Shown here: one piece after another, positions 1 through 9,059 of the stretch
Position numbering within the stretch: the first letter of the stretch is position 1
Layout of the letters: each line of letters begins with the position of its first letter
Notes under the pieces: model-generated
Databases searched by the model: none
What the model saw: only the letters and a program-made list of their open reading frames with translations
What the model was told of the DNA's origin: nothing
Program-made: the position numbers and the translations under genes
Source: Paenibacillus puerhi
GTDB lineage: Bacteria > Bacillota > Bacilli > Paenibacillales > NBRC-103111
Length of the DNA: 64,000 nucleotides
Direction: 5' to 3'
Assembly: GCF_009846885.1 (NCBI RefSeq)
Contig: NZ_WUWM01000007.1
Span: forward strand, 124,001 to 188,000

Positions 1-612
1 GCTAAGGGAAAACTCGACGCCGCCGGCTTCGCGAACACGGTCGGCGCCCAATTGGCCAGTTACCCTTGGCAGATCAATGAAACGACCTTCAACCTGCTGG
101 GCAGCCACGATACGCCCCGCCTGCTGACCATTTGCGGCGAAGACAAGCGGATGATGAAGCTGGCCACCGCGCTGCAATTCGTCTTCCCCGGCGCTCCCTG
201 CATCTATTACGGCGATGAAGTCGGGATGGCCGGGGACGGCGACCCGGATTGCCGCAGATGCATGATCTGGGATACGGGGGAGCAGGACCGCGAGCTGTTC
301 GCCTTCTTCCAGCGCATTATCCGGCTGCGTCTCAGCCACGAGGCGCTGCGCTCCGGCAGTCTCCGCTTCCTGTCGGCCCAGCCCGGCGGGCATCAGCTCG
401 TCATCGAGCGTGCTACGGCCCGCGAGAGGCTGCTCATCCTCTTCAACGCCGCCTCTAAGAACGCGGTTCTCAGCGTTCCGGCGGATACGGCTCAGTGGAA
501 TGACCTCTGGTCCAGCCGCATGCTGGCTGCCGAGGACGGCCTCCTGCACGTAGAGCTTCCGGCCTACGGCTTCGCTATACTTCAGGCGGCGGCCCCCGCA
601 GACGGAGTCTAA
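1..612 (+). CDS. Neopullulanase / cyclomaltodextrinase-type GH13 glycosidase, C-terminal part
   Basis: Open from base 1 in frame, so the 5' end lies outside the window; about 203 residues are visible. The segment NLLGSHDTPR is conserved region IV of GH13 with the transition-state-stabilising Asp. YYGDEVGMAGDGDPDCRR is the signature downstream of it in neopullulanase, maltogenic amylase and cyclomaltodextrinase, which cut cyclodextrins, pullulan or maltodextrins inside the cell. The last 80 residues are the beta-sandwich C domain. The catalytic Asp and Glu are upstream of the window. It probably degrades maltodextrins imported by a system like the one at 18-21.5 kb. The exact specificity within the subfamily cannot be told from this part. 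Confidence 0.88.
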   Translation, partial: AKGKLDAAGFANTVGAQLASYPWQINETTFNLLGSHDTPRLLTICGEDKRMMKLATALQFVFPGAPCIYYGDEVGMAGDGDPDCRRCMIWDTGEQDRELFAFFQRIIRLRLSHEALRSGSLRFLSAQPGGHQLVIERATARERLLILFNAASKNAVLSVPADTAQWNDLWSSRMLAAEDGLLHVELPAYGFAILQAAAPADGV

Positions 613-633
613 AACGCGGATAAGAGAAAGCGA

Positions 634-693
634 CGCAGAAGGAAACGCAATAAGAAATGCAATAAAAAATGCAATAAGAAACGCAAGAGAAGA
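634..693 (+). repeat. Five imperfect 12-bp tandem units
   Basis: Units at 634, 646, 658, 670 and 682 follow the pattern cgcaataagaaa with a few changes. The last unit is the left arm of the terminator that follows. This is visible directly; no function is assigned. Confidence 0.7.
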
Positions 694-727
694 TGAGGTC
701 TCGCCTCGTACTTCTCTTGCGTTTTTC
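679..727 (+). terminator. Rho-independent terminator of the GH13 gene
   Basis: A 14-bp stem (679-692 with 711-724) around an 18-base loop, ending in a run of T. It lies 67 bases after the stop of the glycosidase gene. Confidence 0.88.
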
Positions 728-830
728 TGCTTGTTCGTAGAAGATCCCCGCTCATGTGAATGCTTCAGGGCATCTTCCGTTATTCAATTGAAGCAGCGGG
801 ATTAGGCAGGTACGGGCTGCGTTATTGACG

Positions 831-2198
831 TTAAAACGGCACTGCCTTTCTTTCCTCCGCCGCTCCGACGATGCTCATCCGCTCCCAGGCGCGCGTTCTC
901 CACCTCCAGTAGAACAGCGCCCCCCTCACCCATTCGTCCACGACGAATGCGATGACGACGCCGAGCAGACCCAGCTTGCCGTACACGCCCAGCATATACG
1001 CGAGCGGAAGGCAGATAAGCCACATCGAGCCGACTCCGAGATACATCGGTACCTTGGCGTCCCCGGCTGCCCGCAGCGCATTGATCAGGACGAGATTAAC
1101 CGCACGGCCCGGTTCGAGCAGGATGCCGAGCAGCAGCACCTGAACGCCCAGTGACAGGATCGATGCGTTGTCCGTGAATAGGCCAAGCAGAGGACGCGAG
1201 CCGACAGCCATCACCGTAGCCGCACCGACCGTCACGATCACGGCAATGCGCACGCTGCGCATGCCCCGCGCGTACGCTTCATCGAACCGGCCCGCCCCCA
1301 CCATCCGGCCGAGCAGAATTTCCGTGCCGATCGCCAGGGATACCGTAAACAGCATATTGAACATGCCGATGCTTTGCGCATAGATTTTGGCGGTCAATGC
1401 GTCCGCTCCCGCGATTGCAATGAACGAGGTAATCGCCATCTGGGCCAGAGTGGTGAAGAAGCTTTCTCCGGCCGTCGGAACCCCGATCCGCAGCAGCTGC
1501 TTCACGTAGGTCTTCTGTGCCGACCACCAGCCCTCGGGGACGAACCGGTGCTTTACCTTGCGGTAGAGCAGAAGGAGCAATATGCCGATCCCGATCAGAC
1601 GGGAGACGTTAGTCGATAGCGCTATTCCTTCGATGCCGAGAACCGGCAGGCCGAAGGGGCCGTACAGAAACAAATAATTGCCGAGCAGGTGCAGCAGATT
1701 CATGCCGACGGCTACATACATCGTACTCGAGGTGTAGCCGTAGCTGCGCAGGATCGTGGCGAGCGTAAGCCGGACGGCTTCCAGGAAACAAAAGCCCCCT
1801 ACCAGCTTCAAATATGTCCAAGCGGAATCCATCAGCTCGGCCGGAATCCCCATTAAGCGAAACACCTGCGCTCCCGAAGCGAGCAGCAGCACGGCAAGCA
1901 GCAGGCCAAATGCAAGGTTGAGCGCGATAGCCGTCAGCCCGATCGCGCCCGCCTCTTGATTTCGCCCGGCCCCTAAATACTGGGAGATCACCACACTAGT
2001 CCCTGCGGCCACGACCCCGAACATCAGATTCACCAGAAACAGGACCTGATTGGCCACGCCCACCGCGGCAACCGCTCCATCTGAATAGTGACTCAACATC
2101 AGCGTATCCGCATTGCCCATCAGCATTGAGAGCAGCATCTCCACAAATATGGGCCATGTGAGCGCTGCTAAGGTTAACTTTTTGCCATCTTTCAACAT
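831..2198 (-). CDS. MATE family multidrug/cation antiporter
   Basis: About 455 residues with twelve hydrophobic segments in two MatE halves. The start of the first half, LTWPIFVEMLLSMLMGNAD, is typical of Bacillota MATE exporters, which expel drugs or metabolites against a Na+ or H+ gradient. I start it at the ATG at 2198 because TTAGGAGGT lies just upstream. The same frame stays open to 2324, and an ATG at 2297 has its own weaker site (GAAGGG), which would add 33 residues running through the leader hairpin. The gene is monocistronic and has its own promoter and attenuator-like leader. The substrate is unknown. Confidence 0.9.
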   Translation of the reverse strand: MLKDGKKLTLAALTWPIFVEMLLSMLMGNADTLMLSHYSDGAVAAVGVANQVLFLVNLMFGVVAAGTSVVISQYLGAGRNQEAGAIGLTAIALNLAFGLLLAVLLLASGAQVFRLMGIPAELMDSAWTYLKLVGGFCFLEAVRLTLATILRSYGYTSSTMYVAVGMNLLHLLGNYLFLYGPFGLPVLGIEGIALSTNVSRLIGIGILLLLLYRKVKHRFVPEGWWSAQKTYVKQLLRIGVPTAGESFFTTLAQMAITSFIAIAGADALTAKIYAQSIGMFNMLFTVSLAIGTEILLGRMVGAGRFDEAYARGMRSVRIAVIVTVGAATVMAVGSRPLLGLFTDNASILSLGVQVLLLGILLEPGRAVNLVLINALRAAGDAKVPMYLGVGSMWLICLPLAYMLGVYGKLGLLGVVIAFVVDEWVRGALFYWRWRTRAWERMSIVGAAEERKAVPF

Positions 2199-2227
2199 TA
2201 TACCTCCTAAAGCGCCGCGGTAATTGC

Positions 2228-2265
2228 AAAAACCCCGTATCTCCTGGACGGGAGAATACGGGGTT
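2228..2265 (-). promoter_or_regulatory. Terminator-like hairpin in the MATE 5' leader (putative attenuator)
   Basis: On the minus strand a 10-bp GC-rich stem (2256-2265 with 2231-2240) is extended by CTCC/GGAG and followed by five T. It lies between the promoter at 2366-2394 and the start codon at 2198, so it can only act on the MATE transcript. An upstream ATG at 2297 with GAAGGG nine bases before it opens a frame running through the hairpin. Translation could therefore control read-through. The hairpin is seen; the mechanism is inferred. Confidence 0.65.
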
Positions 2266-2365
2266 GTTACGGACGCGAGCATAGTGATGCGTCTCATAAA
2301 GCATAGCCCTTCACTTGTAAGCAAACCAAACGGACGAACCGCTTCACAATGAGCATGATAGCATC

Positions 2366-2394
2366 ATTATAGAGGAAAGCTTACATGTTGTGAA
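2366..2394 (-). promoter_or_regulatory. Sigma-A promoter of the MATE gene
   Basis: Minus strand: -35 TTCACA (2389-2394), 17-bp spacer, -10 TATAAT (2366-2371). The predicted start near 2359 leaves a leader of about 160 nt. Confidence 0.75.
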
Positions 2395-2400
2395 CAATTT

Positions 2401-3915
2401 TCAATTGTTTACCTTAATACTTGGCATCTCTGCCTCCTGCGCTTCCTCAGCTTCCTGCAGCAGAAGCGCCGAAGGGGAGCAAAGCCGGTTAACAAACGCT
2501 TCCAATCGGGCATTGTAGGCTTCGACGCCTGACCAATCCCTTGCTGCCGTTAATGTAAACAGGCGGCCGGCATAAGCCGTTGACGCCCCGTCCCCCTCAG
2601 CGACCGGTATGGACAGCGTGCCTGATGTATAGACCAAAACCCCTTTGCCCGTTTCCCGGTTATACAGCAATCCTTCACGCTCCATAGCCGTACACAGCCG
2701 GGCGTAGTCATGCGGCTGCCGCGTCAGCAGTTTGAAGTAACGTGCATAAAGCTTTACATCCCCCAGCACATCTCCTGCAAATGAAAGATACGTGGACAGC
2801 GTGAACCGGCCGTTGATCTCAATGACCGGAATGATCGTCCCGTCCTTCGTGATGATCGAATCAACGCCTGCCACTCCCGTATAGCCATACTCTTCATATA
2901 AATGCTTGCCGATGAGCACGCCGTATTCCCGGTAGGCGGACAAGGTGCGCTCATCCAGATCGGCGGGCATCGCCGAGCCGATATAGACCGTATCTCTCAG
3001 CACCTGCCGCTTGATGGAGAACACCTGGGCCTCCCCTTGCGGCGACACATAGAGCTGGAAGCTGATATCGGCCTGTGTCGGGTACCAGCCCTCGACCAGC
3101 CACTGCGCATCCTCTCTGCCCCTGGAGAAGCGGGCCAGGCGGCTCAGCAGAGGCGCCAGCTTCTCGGCGCTATCGACCCGGTACAAGCCTTTGCCGGACG
3201 CGCCATGCGGCTCCTTCACGATGACCATCCCGAACTGCTCCCGTTCGGTCAGCCGCTCGTACTCGTCGCGAATCTCTGCCGTGCTCAGGCATACCTTGCC
3301 CTGACTGACCGGCAGACCGAGCGCCTCTGCGATGCGGCGGTTGCCGATCTTATCGTTCACAGCGGCGTTCACGCCAGCCGGCGCACCGACAAGCGTGAGC
3401 CCGCATTCCTCGGCGATCCTCTCCTCCAGCCGGGTCACCGCGTAGGGGACGAAGTACACTCCCGCCGGACGGCGCCCGGCTTCCTCCACACCGCTGCCAT
3501 CCGCCTGGGCCGTTCTCCCTGCCCCTGCCGCCTCTGCCTCAGCTGCTGCCTCAGCCGCTGCAGCAGCCAGTTCCCGCTTCAGCCCTTCATCCTGCAGCAC
3601 CAGCTCGGAGATCGGCAGCAGCGCATCGGCGCCGCGAGGCACCAGGATGCGGCGCGGCACCTCGAAGCCCCACTCCCGCAGTTTGGCCAGATAGGCCTCA
3701 TCCGGCCGCTCGCGGACGATTAGAATATCCTGCTCCCGGCAGAGCAGGAGGTTCATCTCCTCGACTCTGGCGACGATGCGGTCTTCCGTTCGGTCGATGA
3801 CCCCGGCGTGTACCGGATGCCAATATTTCTCCGCTCCGATATTGAGCAGCCAGATCAGCACATGCTCGCGCTTGTGTGTCGTCAAGCATCGGATCAGGTC
3901 AAATTGTTCGTCCAT
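2401..3915 (-). CDS. ATP-grasp ligase, last gene of the ACP operon
   Basis: About 504 residues. The central and C-terminal part shows the ATP-grasp fold: VIVKEPHGASGKG (nucleotide-binding loop) and VIEINGRFTLST (metal-binding Glu/Asn near the end). An N-terminal region of about 150 residues resembles the pre-ATP-grasp domain, followed by an Ala/Glu-rich linker. ATP-grasp enzymes join a carboxylate to an amine or thiol through an acyl phosphate. In the butirosin pathway BtrJ of this superfamily loads an amino acid onto an acyl carrier protein, and an ACP gene is in this operon. I chose the ATG at 3915 because GGGGAGTGG precedes it; this overlaps the kinase gene by 17 bp. The substrate is unknown. 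Confidence 0.75.
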   Translation of the reverse strand: MDEQFDLIRCLTTHKREHVLIWLLNIGAEKYWHPVHAGVIDRTEDRIVARVEEMNLLLCREQDILIVRERPDEAYLAKLREWGFEVPRRILVPRGADALLPISELVLQDEGLKRELAAAAAEAAAEAEAAGAGRTAQADGSGVEEAGRRPAGVYFVPYAVTRLEERIAEECGLTLVGAPAGVNAAVNDKIGNRRIAEALGLPVSQGKVCLSTAEIRDEYERLTEREQFGMVIVKEPHGASGKGLYRVDSAEKLAPLLSRLARFSRGREDAQWLVEGWYPTQADISFQLYVSPQGEAQVFSIKRQVLRDTVYIGSAMPADLDERTLSAYREYGVLIGKHLYEEYGYTGVAGVDSIITKDGTIIPVIEINGRFTLSTYLSFAGDVLGDVKLYARYFKLLTRQPHDYARLCTAMEREGLLYNRETGKGVLVYTSGTLSIPVAEGDGASTAYAGRLFTLTAARDWSGVEAYNARLEAFVNRLCSPSALLLQEAEEAQEAEMPSIKVNN

Positions 3916-4642
3916 TTGCACTTCCACTCCCCTTATTTGCCTTCGCCGCAAGATGTCCAAACAGGGGGCTCTCCGCCCCCAGCCGTTCCTTCACATACCG
4001 TTCCACCCGGACTTCGGCGGGATCATCGCCGGAGATATCCGCTCCGGTTGTGACGACCTCGACCTCCACAAACGTGCCGCCGTTCGGGGTCAAGCCGCCG
4101 AACAGGCAAATATAGGCCTCCCGCATCCTTCGCAGGTAAGTCAGATCGTCGCCCTTCAGCCGTTTATTCGGGTGGAACAGCCGCTTGCCCCGGACTCTGA
4201 TCCGGTCGTAGCACAGCTCGGGCGGCGTGTCCAGGAAGATGACCCGGTCCGGAGGGCGGACGAGCCGCGCAAGCTTGCTTCCAAGCCGGGTGCCCGCACC
4301 GTTCGTCGCGTCGCGGGTGAGCGCCGTATGCACGTACCTGTCCGCGATGACGATACGCCCCTTTCTCAGCGAGGGTGCTATGATCAGGGCATAGTCGAGA
4401 AGGAAGCCGAGCCACTGCAGCAGGCTGTAGACGCGAGGGACAAGCAGTCCCGCGCGGTTCAGCCCCGCTGCCAGCATGCGGATTGCCCGGTTGGCATTCC
4501 ATTCGACCAGGACCGCTTCAAAGCCTGCGGCCTCCAGACGGGCCAGCAGCCGCTTCATGCTTTCGCTTTTGCCCGAGCCGCTGATTCCTTCATAAGCTAC
4601 CAGCACTCCCTTTACCCGGCTACCAGCCGCGCCGCTCTTCAT
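3899..4642 (-). CDS. dTMP-kinase-like P-loop kinase
   Basis: About 247 residues. The P-loop is EGISGSGKSE, and IVIADRYVHTAL matches the DR(Y/W) motif of the thymidylate kinase family. A lid-like basic stretch follows around residues 180-200. The operon context makes a housekeeping Tmk unlikely; such relatives in biosynthetic clusters probably phosphorylate a small molecule or act in self-protection. The start at 4642 has no clear ribosome site. It begins 15 bp after the nucleotidyltransferase stop and ends inside the ATP-grasp start, so translation is probably coupled. Confidence 0.72.
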   Translation of the reverse strand: MKSGAAGSRVKGVLVAYEGISGSGKSESMKRLLARLEAAGFEAVLVEWNANRAIRMLAAGLNRAGLLVPRVYSLLQWLGFLLDYALIIAPSLRKGRIVIADRYVHTALTRDATNGAGTRLGSKLARLVRPPDRVIFLDTPPELCYDRIRVRGKRLFHPNKRLKGDDLTYLRRMREAYICLFGGLTPNGGTFVEVEVVTTGADISGDDPAEVRVERYVKERLGAESPLFGHLAAKANKGSGSANGRTI

Positions 4643-4657
4643 GGCACAGCCGGGCGG

Positions 4658-5779
4658 TCAGATCGTTTCCAGGCTGGGCAGACGCTCCAGACTCCGGTAA
4701 CGCTTGAGATCAAAGAAGCGGGTGAGCAGGTCTTCCTTCCAGGTATAGACGATAGAGGAATCCGCACCGTCAATGACCTGTTCCAGATAGTCCGTATTCG
4801 CAGGGCGGATGCGCTCCAGCGCTGAGGCGAAGGCCTCGATATCGCCCAGTACCGGAAAGAACGTCCGGGCGTATTCCAGCGCGTAGTAGCATTCCTCCAC
4901 AATGTTGTTGGCGCGGATGATCTCTTCGAATCTTACCCAGTCGATCTCCAGCTGCGGGTCGGTAAGAAAGCCGTAAATATCGACGAACTTATACAGTCCG
5001 AGGTCGCGCTGCCACTCGACCCAAGTAATAACTCGGGCCTCCTTGTACAGATGAACGCACAAGTGGGCAAGGAAGTATTCCTTCGGCAGCGAGCTGACCC
5101 GCTGGCCCTCCGAAAACAAGTACGTCTCCGACTCCCGGATGAAATTATCGACCGCCTGCTCGGTGCCATGCGGCATCCAATCCAGCGAGAAGTTGATATC
5201 GATCTCGATCAGATTGATCCCGGGCTCATCGACAACCTTGCGGAACGGTACGACCTCGCCGTAGTTCATCCGGTAGTTTACCAGTTCGCGGCGTGTAGCC
5301 GGAACGACCACGTTCTCATTCTCGTCATGGAAGCCCTGGACAAAGCCAAGCTCCCGGAACACGTCTCCGCAAGCCGTCAGATCCCCGGCATTCAGCAAAA
5401 TATCGATGTCGCTGGAGATGCGGCAGCCAGCCGGATACGTCGAGTTGGCCAGGATGGAGCCTTTGAGAAACGCATGAGGGATTCCGCTGTCATTCATCGC
5501 TTCGGCGATGCGGGCAACCGCATGCTTGTGCGAATTGGTGCGCAAGGCCTGAATCTGATGAATCAGGTATAGCGCCATTTCGAATTCGCGGTTAAAGAAC
5601 GGGGCGCTGATCTTGCGCAGCACATGGTAGGCGATGCCCGCCGTCCGGTTATACGTCATATGCCCGAGCACTTCCGACAGATCCAGCTTCTGGCCGAGCA
5701 GCTCCAGAATCTTCTCCTTGTTCGGGGTTCTGTATTGGGCCAGCTCCAGGACCAGCTGCTGTTCCGGGGTAATCGTCAT
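4658..5779 (-). CDS. Uncharacterised nucleotidyltransferase (NTP_transf_5 type)
   Basis: About 373 residues. HAFLKGSILANSTYP and RISSDIDILLNAGDL (residues ~100-135) form the active-site pattern of the NTP_transf_5 family: a Lys-Gly, then Asp-x-Asp to bind metal. The C-terminal half is helical with aromatic residues, as in that family. Members often occur in peptide, polysaccharide or lantibiotic clusters. They are thought to transfer a nucleotide to a sugar, lipid or protein, but activities are mostly unproven. It follows the surface nucleotidase by 41 bp. Its target here is unknown. Confidence 0.72.
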   Translation of the reverse strand: MTITPEQQLVLELAQYRTPNKEKILELLGQKLDLSEVLGHMTYNRTAGIAYHVLRKISAPFFNREFEMALYLIHQIQALRTNSHKHAVARIAEAMNDSGIPHAFLKGSILANSTYPAGCRISSDIDILLNAGDLTACGDVFRELGFVQGFHDENENVVVPATRRELVNYRMNYGEVVPFRKVVDEPGINLIEIDINFSLDWMPHGTEQAVDNFIRESETYLFSEGQRVSSLPKEYFLAHLCVHLYKEARVITWVEWQRDLGLYKFVDIYGFLTDPQLEIDWVRFEEIIRANNIVEECYYALEYARTFFPVLGDIEAFASALERIRPANTDYLEQVIDGADSSIVYTWKEDLLTRFFDLKRYRSLERLPSLETI

Positions 5780-5820
5780 CTCGCATTCCTCCAGTTAATT
5801 GAAATGTAGACTAACAAGCA

Positions 5821-7407
5821 TTATTGATAACGCTGGTTGATGATCTTGATCCGCTCTTCCTCCAGCTCCTCGGGCAGCTTGCCTCCCTGGCTCTTCAGGT
5901 AAGCGGCGACCTCTTGACTAAGCAGGCCTCCCCGCTGCACGACCTTGGCGTCCTTGAACACGTCATGATCGTCGCCGCCAGCTATCAAGAAGTCGGTGAT
6001 CGCAACCTTGTACATGGCGTTCTTATCCAGCGGCTGCCCGTTTCGGGTGACACTGGAGAGCCGCTTGCCTGCGGGCTTTGAACCGTCGATCTCGTAGGTG
6101 ATGCCCGATACCTGCAGGAAGCCGCCGTTGCTCGCTCCGCTCGGCCAGTTGATCATCCCGTGCTCCAGCGCCTTGTAGATCGCTTCGCCCTTCAGCTCGA
6201 CCGTGACCAGATTGTTAACGAAGGGAAGCACGTTGTCGAGCTTATACAGCGTCACATCGCCGCCCGGAATGCTCTCTCGGATCCCCCCGCTGTTGTACAG
6301 CGTAAGGTCCGCATTTCCCCGCACCCTCATCGCATCGGCGACCAGATTGCCGAGGTTGGTCGATTTGGTCCGCACATGCGAGCGGATGCCGTCCAGGCCC
6401 GACTCCGAGGTGGCCACGACCTCCTTGCCGTTCTCCAGTGCCATCGCGTGATAACGCCCCACGATCTCGGCGATCTTCGGGTCCTCCTTCTTCCGGTCCA
6501 GCGTCTTCCGGACGCCCCAGGCGACCTTGGCCACCTTGCCCTGCCGGAAATACAGATCGGCGACTCCGACATGCGTAGAATAGCCGCCGGACTCCACGAC
6601 CGGGACGCCGCTGGCGATAAGCGGTTTCTCGTACAGAAAATGGCCGTGCGCGCTGAGGATCAGGTCGATGCCGCTAACATTCGCCGCGATCAGATGGCGG
6701 TCCAGATCGTCGCCCAGATGGGACAGCAGTATGATCGAGTCCACCTGCTGCTCCCGCAGCTCGGCTACAGCCTTCTGGGCCGCAGGCAGCGGGTCTTCGT
6801 AACGGACATCGCCGATGCCGTGCACCTGAAGATCCTGGAGGAACTGGGCCGTCGTCAGCCCGAATACGCCGATCCGCTTGCCGCCAACCTCGAAAATCCG
6901 GTAAGCCTCGAAGACCGGTTGGCCGCCCTTCGTAATATTGGCGCTCAGAATCGGGAAGTTGAGCTTGTCCTTAAGCTCCATCGTACGCTCCCAGCCCCAG
7001 TCGAACTCATGGTTGCCGGCCGTCAGCGCATCGTAGCCCATCAGATTGGCGATCTCAAGGATCCCTTCCCCCTCATTCACCGCCGCCTCCGGCGTACCAT
7101 GGAACATATCGCCGCCATCCAGCATCAGCGTATGGGGGTTGTCCTTGCGGATCTCATCGGCGATTCCCTTGATCAGAGCCATCCCCATTTCGGGATGCTG
7201 ATCCGTCCCCGGCAGAAGCCCGCCGGTATCATACTCCTTGAACGTAATATGACCGTGCAGATCCGCCGTATTGATGATCGTAATTCGCTTTTCGTAATAG
7301 CCCGCCGCCAGCAGCATGCGGTTGAAATCGACCTGGGTCGCCACCGCATAAACAGCCGCCCCCAGCAGCAGAACGCCCAGCACAAGTAACGTGGTGTACT
7401 TTTTCAA
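5821..7407 (-). CDS. Membrane-anchored 5'-nucleotidase / metallophosphatase
   Basis: About 528 residues. One N-terminal hydrophobic segment (residues 5-23, no lipobox) is a signal peptide or anchor that places the enzyme outside the cell. The calcineurin-like domain shows TADLHGH, GGDMFHGTP, GNHEFDWG, LSHLGDD and SAHGHF, the full two-metal set. From about residue 330 comes the 5'-nucleotidase C-terminal substrate domain (NLVADAMR, YNSGGIRESI). The family (UshA/YfkN type) removes phosphate from nucleotides or splits cyclic and sugar nucleotides. Inside the operon it could trim an exported phosphorylated or nucleotidylated product, which is inference; general phosphate scavenging is the alternative. 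Confidence 0.88.
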   Translation of the reverse strand: MKKYTTLLVLGVLLLGAAVYAVATQVDFNRMLLAAGYYEKRITIINTADLHGHITFKEYDTGGLLPGTDQHPEMGMALIKGIADEIRKDNPHTLMLDGGDMFHGTPEAAVNEGEGILEIANLMGYDALTAGNHEFDWGWERTMELKDKLNFPILSANITKGGQPVFEAYRIFEVGGKRIGVFGLTTAQFLQDLQVHGIGDVRYEDPLPAAQKAVAELREQQVDSIILLSHLGDDLDRHLIAANVSGIDLILSAHGHFLYEKPLIASGVPVVESGGYSTHVGVADLYFRQGKVAKVAWGVRKTLDRKKEDPKIAEIVGRYHAMALENGKEVVATSESGLDGIRSHVRTKSTNLGNLVADAMRVRGNADLTLYNSGGIRESIPGGDVTLYKLDNVLPFVNNLVTVELKGEAIYKALEHGMINWPSGASNGGFLQVSGITYEIDGSKPAGKRLSSVTRNGQPLDKNAMYKVAITDFLIAGGDDHDVFKDAKVVQRGGLLSQEVAAYLKSQGGKLPEELEEERIKIINQRYQ

Positions 7408-7434
7408 AGCAAGTTCCTCTCTCCTGATTCGGTA

Positions 7435-8265
7435 TTAATACATAGAGTTGCCTGAGCTCGTATAGCTCCGCACGCCCCGCTTCCACAGCCGGTACACCAG
7501 CAGAAACATCGCCAGCCCGACAAGCGGGGTCACATACAAGTATCCGCCCCCGTACAGCTGCAGATCATCCTTCCGTAGGAAAAACTGCGCCGGAAAATAA
7601 CTGACGAACGAAAAGGGCACGAGAAAGATCAGCATCTTCTGAATGAGCCCCGGATAAAAGCTGATCGGGTAACCGGCAATTCGTCGTGCATTGAAGAAAA
7701 TCAGATTGCGCAGATTTTCCGTCTTGATCGTCCAGAAGCTGAAGCAGGCCGACAGCATGAAGATCGAAGCTTGAATCATCGCTCCTCCGATTAGCGCTGT
7801 CACATAATAGAAAATGTTGACCGCATCCCAGACGATGCCCACCGAGAACGCCGTCTTCATGAACAGAATCACGCCTACGACGCCATGGCCAAGCGTGGCC
7901 GGCAGATCGATCTTCGAAGCGACTGTTTGGAACAAGAGACCCAGCGGACGGATCAGGAACCGGTCGAACTCCCCGGAATGCACCATCCCGTCAAAGTCGC
8001 GGACGCCGGCAAACAAAAACACGAAAAGACTGTAGGATAAAAACAGGAAGCTGTACAGGAAGAACAGCTCATTCATCTCCCAGCCTCGAATGTGCAGAAA
8101 CCGGGCCAAGATCAACAGCATCACGATGACGCTGATCATCTCCCGGCAGAAGATGGCGAAGGCGAGGAACGAGCGGTCCAGCTTATATTCCAGCGTCGTT
8201 TTCAGGTTCAGCTTCGCGTAGCGAAGGAACAGCCCGGCCAGCTCGGCCGTCGAATATCCTCCCAC
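7435..8265 (-). CDS. ABC-2 type exporter permease, second subunit
   Basis: About 276 residues with six membrane segments, of the ABC2_membrane_6 type that occurs in pairs beside one ATPase. I start it at the GTG at 8265, which has AGGAGG nine bases upstream; the longer open frame to 8355 has no such site. It begins 5 bp after its partner permease and lies directly ahead of the 5'-nucleotidase. It should form a heteromeric exporter with the genes at 8271 and 9034. The cargo is unknown but probably is the operon product. Confidence 0.82.
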   Translation of the reverse strand: MGGYSTAELAGLFLRYAKLNLKTTLEYKLDRSFLAFAIFCREMISVIVMLLILARFLHIRGWEMNELFFLYSFLFLSYSLFVFLFAGVRDFDGMVHSGEFDRFLIRPLGLLFQTVASKIDLPATLGHGVVGVILFMKTAFSVGIVWDAVNIFYYVTALIGGAMIQASIFMLSACFSFWTIKTENLRNLIFFNARRIAGYPISFYPGLIQKMLIFLVPFSFVSYFPAQFFLRKDDLQLYGGGYLYVTPLVGLAMFLLVYRLWKRGVRSYTSSGNSMY

Positions 8266-8270
8266 AATTG

Positions 8271-9059
8271 TCAGCCTCCTTGTACGACCAGTCTTTTTTG
8301 GGCCAGCGTCCACAGCAGCTGCCCCGCTCCGAACAGTACGGCCACCCATATGCATTGGCGCAGCATGCTCATGAGGATCTGATCCTCCGGCACCATGCCC
8401 AGATAGATGCGGATAGGGATATAGAAGATCGAATCGAAAGGCGTCATCTCGATAAATCGTACGAGCTGCGGGGGCATAAGCCAGATCGGCACCAGAGCGC
8501 CCGAGAAGATCATGACCGCCGCATCCTTAATCGTGACAAGACTGAAGGTCCAGTAAAACCAGAATGAACTGACCCAGACGATAAAGTTCAGATTGTACAG
8601 CACGAGAAAGCCAAGCGCCGCACTGAGCATAAAATAAGCCAGCATCATCCCGGAGAACGGGGGCAGCAGCTTGAATACGACAATCGAGACCACCAGCACA
8701 GGCGCAAATTGCATGACGACCCGGAACGCTACCGAGCCCAGATTGTAGAAAAACACATAGAGCCTGAAGTTGATCGGCTTTAGCAAGTCCGACGATATAA
8801 GCCCGCTGCGAATCTTCGCTTCGATGAAATATTCATCCATGACATAGACGAGCTGAAGGAGAAACGACAGCACCACGTACGTGACGAGAATTTTGAACTG
8901 AACGCCCTCCAGCATATCCCCTTCCTCGTAGATCGCCCGCCAGATTGCAATATTGACGAAGATCATCACGATCGCATTGAGCACGCCCGCGAGAAAATCA
9001 ACCCGGTACACGATGCTGTTCTGAAACGACTTCTTAGCAAACTCCAGGTAAACTCTCAT
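8271..9059 (-). CDS. ABC-2 type exporter permease, first subunit
   Basis: About 262 residues, six membrane segments, related in layout to the permease at 7435. The N-terminus YLEFAKKSFQNSIVYRVDF is the amphipathic stretch common in this family. The ATG at 9059 lies inside the 3' end of the ATPase gene (26-bp overlap), so production is probably coupled to it. It is one half of the membrane channel of the operon's exporter. Confidence 0.83.
   Translation of the reverse strand: MRVYLEFAKKSFQNSIVYRVDFLAGVLNAIVMIFVNIAIWRAIYEEGDMLEGVQFKILVTYVVLSFLLQLVYVMDEYFIEAKIRSGLISSDLLKPINFRLYVFFYNLGSVAFRVVMQFAPVLVVSIVVFKLLPPFSGMMLAYFMLSAALGFLVLYNLNFIVWVSSFWFYWTFSLVTIKDAAVMIFSGALVPIWLMPPQLVRFIEMTPFDSIFYIPIRIYLGMVPEDQILMSMLRQCIWVAVLFGAGQLLWTLAQKRLVVQGG

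Noticed and set aside
2199-2324. N-terminal extension of the MATE protein
   Set aside because: The perfect AGGAGG at 2203-2208 supports the start at 2198, and the upstream part runs through a terminator-like hairpin; kept only as a possible leader.
2902-4825. Long plus-strand frames opposite the ATP-grasp and kinase genes
   Set aside because: Shadows of clear minus-strand genes; no ribosome sites and abnormal composition.
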